Source of the DNA: Bryopsis sp. KO-2023
Taxonomy: Eukaryota; Chlorophyta; Ulvophyceae; Bryopsidales; Bryopsidaceae
Length of the DNA: 64,000 nucleotides
Assembly (NCBI GenBank): GCA_030272585.1
Contig: BSYQ01000010.1
Coordinates: 372,001 to 436,000, forward strand
Direction: 5' to 3'
Shown one piece after another: positions 1 to 9,165 of this stretch; position 1 is the stretch's first letter; every line of letters starts with the position of its first letter. Made by a program: the position numbers and the translations under genes. Under the pieces are notes generated by a model. It was not told where the DNA came from, made no database searches, and saw only the letters and a list, made by a program, of their open reading frames with translations.

Positions 1-153
1 GACAAAAACGGAAAAACCTTCTTTTGCAGTAATGGAAATAGGCAGAAGAGAAAAAATGTTGAGGTGGCTTTTACTTTTCTTGAAACAATTGATTTATTCC
101 AACCCTTGGACAGCTGGTTTTGTCTGTCAGGCAGTGAGGGATTCGATGGTTAA
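1..153 (+). CDS. Possible 3' terminal exon, truncated by window edge
   Basis: Frame 1 is open from the first base for 50 codons and stops with TAA at 151-153. The composition (charged residues, then Phe/Leu/Ser-rich) could be the end of a protein entering from the left, but an internal TTTTGCAG at about 23-30 could also be a splice acceptor, so the true exon start is unknown. No family is recognised. It may be a chance open frame. Confidence 0.2.
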   Translation, partial: DKNGKTFFCSNGNRQKRKNVEVAFTFLETIDLFQPLDSWFCLSGSEGFDG

Positions 154-423
154 TTAAAAAATGGTTAGAAGTGGGTCAGATGGGTATTTATAATATGTTC
201 AACGAGCTCTGTATTATTGAAATACAAGCGCAGGGTTGAATGGCAGGATCAGAGTTCAAGGTTTTGGGCTATTTTTTTTGTTTCTATTTCTGTTTTGGAA
301 TAAGTGGGAATGGACAAGTGTTCAATGATAAAATGGGGTGTACATTTCAAAAGGGGTTTTGTCATTGTTGTTTTATTGTAACCAATTTGTCACCATGAAT
401 CTGCACATTTGTGTTTCTACAAT
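154..423. other. Non-coding stretch before the repeat array
   Basis: AT-rich DNA with no supported exon on either strand. I looked here on the minus strand for a last exon of the neighbouring LRR gene and found none. Confidence 0.4.
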
Positions 424-663
424 CACCCCGCACACACACAGAAGGAGCCCGCACAGGGCTGTAATGATCACCCCGCACACACACAGAAAGAGCCCGCACA
501 GTCACCCCGCACACACACAGAAGGAGCCCGCACACTCACCCCGCACACACAAAGAAGGAACCCGCACAAGTACCCCGCACACACACAGAAGGAGCCCGCA
601 CAGTCACCCCGCACACACACAAGGAGCCCGCATACGCTTCCCACATTGACCCCGCACAGCGAC
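424..663. repeat. Degenerate tandem array of a CCCCGCACACACACAG unit
   Basis: A roughly 30-bp unit, CCCCGCACACACACAGAAGG followed by AGCCCGCACA, repeats about seven times with small substitutions and length changes. All units lie in one orientation. The open frames across it on both strands are low-complexity His/Pro/Thr or Cys/Gly/Val strings generated by the repeat, not genes. The word CCCCGCACA continues, on both strands, into the hairpin at 705-1100. Confidence 0.85.
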
Positions 664-704
664 CCCGCACAGTTGTGCGGGGTCCTGGTCCTCGTGTGCG
701 GGGT

Positions 705-1100
705 GGTCCATGATTCGCACAGACGACTGGAACCCGTGCACAGAGAAAACAAAACCCCGCACAGCTCTGTTCCCCGGTTTGGCCGGTTTATGTCCGGGGT
801 CCCAATTTGACCCCGCACAGACCAGAACCCCGCACACAGAACCTGACGTCTTCCATATCCACCCCGCACGGCACCCCCGCACGGAGGATAGGGTACCCCG
901 CACACTGTACGGGGCTATGGTTCATCTGTGCGGGGTCCCACAATGGGAAAGACGTCAGGTCCTGTGTGCGGGGTTCTGGTCTGTGCGGGGTCAAAATGGG
1001 GACCCGGGCATAAACCGGCCAAACCGGGGAACAGAGCTGTGCGGGGTTGTTTTGTTTTTGTGCACGGGTTTCAGAGTGCTGTACGGGGTTTCAAAAACAC
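705..1100. repeat. Long inverted repeat (hairpin) built from the word GTGCGGGGT
   Basis: The segment at about 715-875 is the reverse complement of about 930-1095 with roughly 90 percent identity by eye, including the shared block CAGCTCTGTTCCCCGGTTTG, around a loop of some 60-90 bp. Both arms are studded with CCCCGCACA or its complement. It continues the tandem array at 424-663, so the whole 424-1106 block looks like one element. I could not find a clear flanking target duplication. Confidence 0.75.
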
Positions 1101-1140
1101 CCCGCACAGAACGCGACTTCCCATAGTGCCCATACCATAC

Positions 1141-2041
1141 TTCCCAAAGCTTCTTTCCAGAATCTCCCAGCTCGTTCATCATGGGATTTCCGTTCAGGCC
1201 TATCTTCTGCAGCGTTTTGATGGCCCCCAGTTCTGTTGGTAGCCCGTTCAGGAGGTTCTCCCCAGCTTGGAGCTCCACTAAACACACCAGGTTTCCCAGC
1301 TCTCTCGGAAGCTCTTTGATCTACAAAGCATTGGCAAAGTGGTTTAATACTTGCGCTCGTGTGAACACCAATCCGCAAGCTAGCACCCAATTCCACGCAA
1401 TTCTTATTCGCACCAGATTCCTCTCTATTTTGAGGACAGTTAATGTAGAAATCGCGCCAATTTGTGGCGGCAGAGACGTCAGCCGGTTGCTGGAGAGCAG
1501 GATGACTTTTGCGCTTTTTTTCTCCAGAATCTCGTGTGGTACGAGTTGGAGGCCGTAATTCTTCGCCTTCACAGTATATTCTCCAAGCATCTCCTGCAAA
1601 CGCCAATTTTTTCATGTTCAAAACTGATGTTGATGAACATCAGTGTGACAAGAGCCCTCTGATGATGTTTCACACCCCATAACATTTCAAAACAAACGTT
1701 TACATATTTTGTTGTCTGCTTGGTATGTAAATCAATGGACACGCCAAATCAAACAATAGTTTGCAGTGCAATGATAACAAATATTGCGTCTTTTCTGACC
1801 ACACATAACAATTTTGGGGAGAGTTATGTGGTAGACAATCAGCGCCATCTACTCAGTGGCGCTTATCAGACTATAAACATCAAGTGAATATTTTTCGATT
1901 GATGCCACGAAGCACAGGAAGCGTATCCAGAAAGCGTGAAGAAGAAAAGTGAAAAGAACTCACAGCATAAAACTCTCTGTAACCTCCCTCGTCTCTTCCA
2001 TCCGTCTGCGCAGGCTTAACCAATGCTTCGTTTTGCGCCAT
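1141..2041 (-). CDS. Leucine-rich repeat protein, 3' part missing
   Basis: Exons at 2041-1964, 1593-1414 and 1320-1141, all in phase 0 (78, 180 and 180 nt). Visible LRR units include LTSLPPQIGAISTLTVL, IKELPRELGNLVCLVEL and LNGLPTELGAIKTLQKIGL, with the LxxLPxxI/LGxL spacing of small cytosolic LRRC57/LRRC40-like proteins. Exon 2 also has an internal Met at 1590 that could be the start, making exon 1 dubious. The third exon can end at a GTATGG donor (1140) or read into the CCCCGCACA hairpin, reaching a stop at 991 through repeat-derived residues. No further LRR exon is found beyond the repeat, so the gene is probably truncated or its last intron is invaded. The LRR exons are solid; both ends are uncertain. 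Confidence 0.6.
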
Positions 2042-2059
2042 CGCTGCGACCAGCAAGAA

Positions 2060-2600
2060 GATAAGACGAAACAGCCAGAACGTCACGCAAACCCACTTCT
2101 GTATATTGTTTTACGTCTTTCTGTGGCGCCGGGGCTGATAAGAAACGATCTGTTCTGGGGTGCTGGCTGTGAGTGCGTAAAACACAAACGCCTTTTGAAC
2201 AGGTTTCGAGTTCCTACGGTTACACCTGATAGATCACGTGTTCCAAGCGTCGATGCAATGTGTGATGTAGTTATGAGACAAACACTTACACGGTGCAGCA
2301 GAAAGAAGAAACTCTTTCACTGGCAACCACAAGAAAAAGTGGACCGAACCACAGGAAAAGAAAAAAAGACCAAAATAGTTCTGTGCTTCAATAAAGCCAA
2401 GAGGGGAACTCTTCAAAAATGGACAAGATATTCCAACCACCAAACAGAATTGAGTACTCAACAACATTTGGCCAGATGGCTCCTCTGAATAATCCAGGTG
2501 CTCCAAAACCACATCTCTAGAAATCCCCCCAAAAGTATCATTTCACCACCACCTCTGGAACAGGAATTGTCCATGAAGAAGTGCAACTCTCTCTCTCTCT
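2060..2600 (-). repeat. Dispersed repeat, copy 1 (inverted relative to 41020-41530)
   Basis: The minus strand here matches the plus strand at about 41020-41530. Shared blocks include GCGTTTGTGTTTTAC, ACTCACAGCCAG, GAGATGTGGTTTT and TTTATTGAAGCACAGAA, in the same order with substitutions and small indels between. No intact open frame is shared. The right edge carries a CT microsatellite; the left edge falls just upstream of the LRR gene's first exon. Confidence 0.65.
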
Positions 2601-2611
2601 CTCTCTCTCTC
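2587..2611. repeat. (CT)n microsatellite
   Basis: Twelve uninterrupted CT dinucleotides at the edge of the dispersed repeat. Confidence 0.95.
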
Positions 2612-2655
2612 ATCCCCTTTCCTGACTATAAAATAACTTGCAGACCTTGGCGTGA

Positions 2656-2692
2656 ATCGGGATAGCCCGATTAGCACACATCGATGTGTGCT
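2656..2692. repeat. Two adjacent palindromes
   Basis: ATCGGG-ATAG-CCCGAT (2656-2671) is a 6-bp stem with a 4-nt loop. It is followed directly by the perfect 20-bp palindrome AGCACACATCGATGTGTGCT (2673-2692). No protein-coding context; possibly the end of a mobile element or a cruciform. Confidence 0.7.
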
Positions 2693-2699
2693 ACCAACA

Positions 2700-3568
2700 G
2701 AAGCTTCACTTAAGAGGGGTTGGGAGGATTTTGATCTTTCTTAGTACAAGCTGTTTCCTTACTCTGGGAGGAATCAAAGGAAGAATATATTCTTATATAT
2801 ATTCAGTTATATAACTGTCTGCTGGAGGTGTGTCAGCAGGCTTTTTTTCGCATTCAAAGAGGAATATCTGATTTTTTGGAATGCTTACAAAAGAAAACCA
2901 AATCATTACGAATTTATATTCTGCAAAGTGAAAAAAAGAATGGAGGAGGGCATGTTTGACATCCAGAATATATATGTAACCCTTGCAAAGGAGCCAATGA
3001 GATATGCAGAGGCAAAAAAAAGTACCAATAAACCAACGATTACAGTAAGGCAAGCCATGCAACACGCCAGATCGCCACCACGTTCATCGATTTTACTCAG
3101 CCCAGCAGTTCACTGCATCGATGTACCATCAATCAATGTCTTCCCTTTTTTTTTAATGAGCAAATCCTGGAGTGGCGACGGTTCCTTCTTGTGGAATTTG
3201 ACGCTGGTAACCACCATCAATAACCAAACACGTTGGCTTTTGCCTTTCCCGAAACGGAGTACAGAAGAGGAAGAACGTCAACTTTCTGGCGTGCCTCCAA
3301 GAGCAGGCGTGACGAGGTTGTCGACGGTAGGGAAAATGTTTTCGTGACGTTGGAAGACAAGACGCATCGAATTGACCACAGCCACGTCCAGCTTTACATT
3401 GGTTTCTCGTTTGGTTTATTTTTTCAGGAAAAAAGGCGATAACGCGATTTTTCCTCGTCTCTTTTTCCGAGACAAAGAAAAAAAGGGAACGAAGTCGCAA
3501 CAACAAAGCGTTGCCTTCCGAGATTCGCAAGGAAACAGAAAAGAAAGAAGCAACAGTACCTCTGCGCG
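2700..3568. other. Upstream region of the ERD2-type gene
   Basis: No supported coding sequence. The stretch at about 3430-3560 just upstream of the ATG is purine-rich and probably 5' UTR. Open frames here are short and without family resemblance. Confidence 0.4.
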
Positions 3569-6500
3569 ATGTACGGGCAGCAACAAGGGATGAATCCGAT
3601 GTATCCTGGCGCGGGAGGTCCGCCGATGGGGACACCCCAAGCCACCGCTTATCCGGGGTCTTACGGAGGAGGGATGGGAGCGCAGTACGGAGGGGGTGGT
3701 ATGGCCGCTGATAAAGATCACGACAACCCAAAGGGCAACAAAGATGCGCTGGCCATCGTCGTTCGTTGGATTAAGACGCGGAACGATCGCGAAAAGATGC
3801 TGATGGGAGTCGCTGTCGGTATCTTGGTAAGTTTCCAAAAAAAAAAACCCGAAAAGAACGTGACATTGGTTTCAATGGACGGAGCAACTTGAAACAAGAG
3901 ATAGCGCATGGATGGTCGGGGGGTTTTCTGGGTGTGGATTCTAACCTCTTCCCCATTTCGCAAACTCGCTCCGTCTGCAGTTTGACGGTTGGTCGATCGA
4001 CAGTGCCCCCAAGAAATCTGTTCAAAAAATTTCAATAAACCCCTTCAAAAATAAAAGAAAATGGAAAACGTTCCAGTGGTGTTTTGTTTTGTGAATATCC
4101 ATGCTTGACTAACCTGATATTCATATTTTTGTTTTTTTGTTTCTCCCATGGTCATCTTGATTAAGAATACCCAACATATAATCATAATATAGTAATACAA
4201 TTAGGTCCTTGTTGCATGTTTGTTTCTTTTTTATGGCCTGGAGACCATGTATCCTTTCAAATGCTGATCTTTTTTTGTTTTTCTTTTTATGTTTCCTTTC
4301 TCAGGTGCTGTTTCTGTTGTGGGTGTGCATCGAGGATCACGATTTCCTCTTTGTGCTGGCAGAGGTTTGCCACTTTGTTGGCATAGGCCTGCTTTCCTAC
4401 AAGCTCCTCAAGAAAAAGAGTTGTGTGGGTAAGGAAACAAATCCCAGGAAAAAGTAGTAGTTTTTTCTTTTTAAATATGGAACTGAAATAGAATGCAACG
4501 CACCGTGTCGGAAGAAGGTATGACACTGTTTCCTTAAAGAAAGTATTTTCCAGAAATGGTTCTGGTGTCCGTTGAATTGAGCTGAGTTGGTGTCCTTCCA
4601 ACAACTAATGCACAATTCGAGAGGGAAAAAAATAAATTCCTCGAGAAAAATGTTTTGATTAACTGAATGTTTTTTGGGAAAAAATGGTAAGTGTGTGCCA
4701 CATGTGCACTGGTTTCAAATAATACACTGCTATTACCGTGGGCGTTATTATTTTTTTTGTTTTCCCAATCAGGCATTTCGCTCCGGACGCAAGAATTGAC
4801 TCTGATTTTCCTGGGACTTCGCATGTATTGCAGGTACTATTCTTTCATGATAAGAAATGAGAGGAAAAAACCTGGAGATAAAACACTTGTTTTTGTCTCT
4901 GACTGCGTTTTTCATTGATTAGTTGCCAACAATTGAACACGGGGTTTTTTGGCATATTGTTCGGCAGCAGTCTTCTTTGTTACTCTGTTGTAAATCTACT
5001 GTGAGAAAAATGCTGTAGCAAGATCTATCAAACGGTTTTTGAAAGTTCATGAACTGACTGTTAATTCTTTCTTGATTTTTTTTATCCAATATTTTTTTCC
5101 CATGCCATGATGTGTGCTTCAATTTTTTTTTTCAACAGAATATGGTGCATATATGATTTTTTTGCAAAAGTAGCCAGTTTTTTTTGGGCTGTCTTTTGAA
5201 ATCATATCTTAAGATCACACATGTGGTATCGAATGTTCAAAATATCTTTTTTATTTATTTTTTTTCCAGTTTCATGATGGAATATGATGTCCATACGATT
5301 CTTGATACGTTGACTTTCTTGGCAACGGCTTGGGTGGTGTATAATATGTACATTCCATTGGCTCACACCCATCAGAAAGAGCTTGACACTGTCCACACAC
5401 TGTATGTGGTAAGTTTGCAGGCCTCCCTCGTCTGATTTTTTCATTTTCCTTAATTATGATAACATCAATTAGAATGGCCAGAAGTCTACAAGGAAAGGAA
5501 GGAGCAGCAAATCATCATCGATACTTGAAAGAAAATTAACCAATTGACATTTTTGTTTTTTGTCTGTTTTTTTCTTGGAAAATAGTGTCCAACTTGGATG
5601 TGGTTTGCACTTTTTGAGAGAGAAATTTTCTTGGCGTGATACATGTCGGAAAGAAAATATAAATTATTCCACATCAGTTCCTTTTTCCTAAAAATAAGTC
5701 AAATAATTGGATTCAGGGAACGATGCAGATCAATAATTTTTACTGGGAGCTTATTCCTCAAAAAAAAGTGCGCAAGAAAATGCTAAAAATCAAAGTATTT
5801 GACTATTTAAATTAAATTCAAGAGGAATTAATATATTCATTATTACTGTAATGATGCATTTATTTTGAAAAGGAAAAGGATGAACATGTGTAGTTCATGA
5901 CTGAATGGATTTCTTTTGGAGTGGTTATGATTTTTTTAATTTTTTGTGTTTTTTTTTTGTTGGGAACAGGCTGGGCCATGTGTCCTTTTGGCTCTGCTGG
6001 TTCATCCTAATACTTCCCACATCATTATTCACAGGGTAAATCATCAATTGAAAACTAGAAAAAAAGTTCATATTTGCCCGCACCATTGTTTTGTTCATGT
6101 ATTTGCACCCAGCAAATCCACGTAACATTTTTATTAGGTATTATGAAATATGAGTCAGATTTTCCTCCTCGGTGTAATTGCAGGCTCTGTGAAAACACAA
6201 AATATAAAGAATGAACTGTACATGGATGGTGCAAGTATGATTCACGGCTTTTTTTTTCTCTGTATGTTTTGCTGCTGTAACTGGGATTTTCTTCTTTTGA
6301 GCAGAGATGGCCCCAGAGCGTTTAATTTTGATTTCTTCGATACTGATATGTTTTGGGGTTCTGAGGGGTGGGTTTTGCTGTTTTATAGATTTTGTGGGCT
6401 TCGTGCGTTTACATGGAAGCAGTTTCTGTGTATCCTCAACTCCGTCTCATGCAGAAAAATAAGGTAGGGAAAAGATAATTGCAAAAAACTGTTTTTGGTG

Positions 6501-7830
6501 AGGCTCCCGGTGTTTTTTTTTTTCTTTTTCTTTTTGAATATGTGTGCAGACGTTCCGTGTCCATATTTGAGCGTTTATTTATTTATTTTAATTCTTGATG
6601 GAAGTGAAACACACAGACTTGGCCAGTGATGTCTTTTTGTTTTCCTTTCGATTTTCTTGCTTCTGTGACCTTTGGATGCTGTGTGTCCTTCAACACATTT
6701 ATTTTGTTTTTTTTAATCGGCCAACAATCCATTTCCTCCTTTTTTAAACATAACAATACAAAAGAGGGGGGGGGGGGGGTCCCCCTGCACAAATCCATGT
6801 GTAAAGTGTTTTTCTTTTGCTTGATTCTTGTAGGTTGTGGAGCGTTTCACAGGGCATTATGTGTTCTGCTTGGGAATCTCCCGCTTCTTCAGTTGTGCCC
6901 ATTGGATCCTTCAGGTAAGCCAATTTGTTTATTATTTATTCCAAGAATATAAAGCAACCGCACTCGTTAATTTTGTTGAAATGGCTTGGCGAGCAAACCA
7001 CCATAGAACACCACAAAAAGAGTAAAAAAAGAAAAAAAATTCAGAGGAGAAGATAATGTGGAAAAAATCAGATCAAAAAGTGGAACAAAATGGCAATGCT
7101 TCTTTTTTCTATGTCAAGAATTGCAGTGCCTGTGGCTTTCTCCAATAAATTTTCTCATTTGATCCTCATGCTTAGAAATGGCTAATTGCTGGTCTAAGAA
7201 TACAGTTCAGCTTTTCGTTTTTTCAAGATTGCAATTGACCGATCAGTCAAGTGATCTGGGCCTGTTCTTCGTTTGCCCAATGGGCGAGTTGTTGAGAGGT
7301 TTTTTGTGGCTGGTTTGCTTTGTTTTTTTCCAGATAATGGACGGCCACGGTTTCTTAACTACCATGTGGAGCTATGGTGTTTGGCCGATGCTTGTGTTGC
7401 TTTCGGAGATTGTCCAAACCTTCATTCTGGCAGATTTTTGGTAAGTCAGTTCATTTGATGCAAATGTAAATAAATTTAGATATTGAAAATAAGTTAGATG
7501 CACTCCTTTCGTATTTTTTTATAACTCAAATTTATTATCTGTTTGTTATTTTGATCTATATTTTGATAGTTAATTTTTTATTTTGGAAGATGAGTGATGG
7601 TTTCTGTGGCATATTTAAGTGGATCAACAAGAAAAAGCTTGTATTTTGTTTCGGAGGGGGGTTTTGGAGGAAAATATTGTCGAATTGAATTTTTTTTTTT
7701 AAGGTTTCACCTGTCAAAAACACTATCAGGTTTTTTTAACCATTTTTCCACTTTTTTTTGCAGCTACTACTACGTGAAATCTTATGCAGATGGATCGGGG
7801 GTTGTTCGTTTACCGGAAAACGTGGTGTAA
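3569..7830 (+). CDS. ERD2: ER lumen protein-retaining receptor family (ERD2/KDEL receptor, plant-type)
   Basis: Nine exons: 3569-3826, 4305-4428, 4773-4833, 5270-5408, 5970-6035, 6389-6463, 6834-6914, 7334-7440, 7764-7830. All phases close to a 325-residue protein. It is a multi-pass Golgi/ER membrane receptor of the family that returns HDEL/KDEL proteins to the ER. Family signatures in order: EDHDFLFVLAEVCHFVGIGL, ISLRTQELTLIFLGLRMYC, MEYDVHTILDTLTFLATAWV, VYMEAVSVYPQLRLMQ, HYVFCLGISRFFSCAHWILQ, SEIVQTFILADFCYYYVKS. The pattern fits the longer plant ERD2-like clade better than canonical ERD2, because an additional N-terminal hydrophobic segment precedes the core. The first 50 residues are a Gly/Pro/Tyr/Gln-rich, probably disordered tail (MYGQQQGMNPMYPGAGG...) not seen in canonical receptors. 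Whether this clade binds KDEL ligands is not settled by sequence alone. Confidence 0.93.
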
Positions 7831-8706
7831 GGAGAAGAGCATTTAAGAAATTTTGACTCTTTGAAAAAACACAAAGGAATTTAAGAAAAAAACCTGCTTG
7901 GGAAAAAAAGGAAGAATAGAGTTCAAGGCTTTCTACAGCAGTGTGTGTTTTGTTTTGTTTCTTTTTTTTGTGGTTTTAAAAAACAATTTCAAAAAAAAAA
8001 ACGGGGCTTGGAATGAATGACCCAAGGGGGAACGATTAAAAAAGAAGAAAAAAGAGTGATTGCATTTTGTATTGCTGTAAAAGGGGGAAAAAAAGGGTGA
8101 GGGAAAAGATAAAAGAGCAGCAAATGCAACAACGGATATCCTCCTGGTCAACCTTTTTCCCTTCTTGTTGAATCGATATTAAGAAATCCTGTAAACCTGA
8201 AAAGACCTCAACCTCCAATCTTTTTTTTGCAATCTTTTTTTGTGTTCTGAAAGAAGAATGAGTTACTCCGTTGGGTTGAACAATGTGTTGTTTTGCTGGA
8301 AAAGGGGGGGGGGGAGTCTTAGAAATTTGTGCCCTTCAAGAAATCAGTCAGAGTTCAGTGTTAGGGGTGAAAAGAAATTCGGAGGGGTGGTAAAACACAG
8401 CGATAAAAAGAGGGGTGCGCAAAAAAGAGTGAGGAAGGTGGCTATTGACTTTTTTTTCTTTCTTTTTTTTTAGAGGGTGACAGTAAAGAGAACTGTTGGA
8501 TTTCGGAAATTGAGAAAAAACAACCCACAATAACGTTCATTATTAACCATTCGGAAATTTGCCCTTGATTGAGGGTAGAAAGAAGAAGAAATTGAGTTTT
8601 TGTTGTCCTTTTTTACCTGATGGATTACTTCCAATCCCCCCAATGTGTCCATCTATTTCGGCCAAAACCTGGGGTGATGGGTGCAAATAACGACACAAGT
8701 TTGCAG
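7831..8706. other. Intergenic, poly-A/poly-T rich
   Basis: 3' flank of the ERD2-type gene with many homopolymer runs (including G10 at about 8306). I see no convincing exon, although upstream exons of the candidate gene at 8707-9080 should lie here if that gene is real. Confidence 0.4.
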
Positions 8707-9080
8707 TGGTTTGCATCTATAGTGACTGGTATTGTCTGCTTGGCCTTCGCTGATTGGAATGCTCACAGTTTTCCTTCAATGGGGGTGCAAGTCTGAGACT
8801 TTGAATAGGAGTGGGGACTCTGACAGATGGATGGATGGATGGACTCTGTCCAAAATTGGGTGGTTCAGGAGAGACAGTCCTGTGTCCCCATACTACGGCA
8901 ATGTGACGGCAATGTTGAGGAGTTTACTGGTTTTAATCCTGGTGCCCTTTGGCTCATTTCCATCAATCCATTTCTTCCCTGCCTTCTCCAGGGGCTGCAA
9001 GGTACTTTATCGACATTGCCACAACACTAACCACAGTGAACGACACTTCACTGAGGTGTTTGGACATTATGGCCCGGTAA
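8707..9080 (+). CDS. Unrecognised three-exon candidate, 5' end unknown
   Basis: Three exons can be joined in phase: 8707-8784, 8869-8941 and 8992-9080, each flanked by AG and GT, ending with TAA. The product would end in RYFIDIATTLTTVNDTSL...LDIMAR, soluble-looking and preceded by a short hydrophobic stretch IVTGIVCLAFADW. No start codon or upstream exon is identified and I do not recognise the family. It ends 85 bp from the stop codon of the convergent HSP40 gene, a spacing that would suit a real 3' end. The phase agreement is the only support. Confidence 0.3.
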
Positions 9081-9165
9081 CCGCTCGGCCAAAGATCACT
9101 AGTTGGGTAATATTGGGAACAGAGGAGATCAAGGACGAATATTGAGATGTGAAGGATAGGACACT

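Noticed and set aside
420..660. CRISPR-like regularly spaced repeats
   Set aside because: Units are contiguous and degenerate with no unique spacers, and the context is an intron-bearing eukaryotic genome.
2000..2086. Signal-peptide-like VTFWLFRLIFLLVAA upstream of the LRR gene
   Set aside because: The frame has no ATG there (GTG only), and the segment overlaps the edge of the dispersed repeat; the first usable ATG (2041) removes the hydrophobic stretch.
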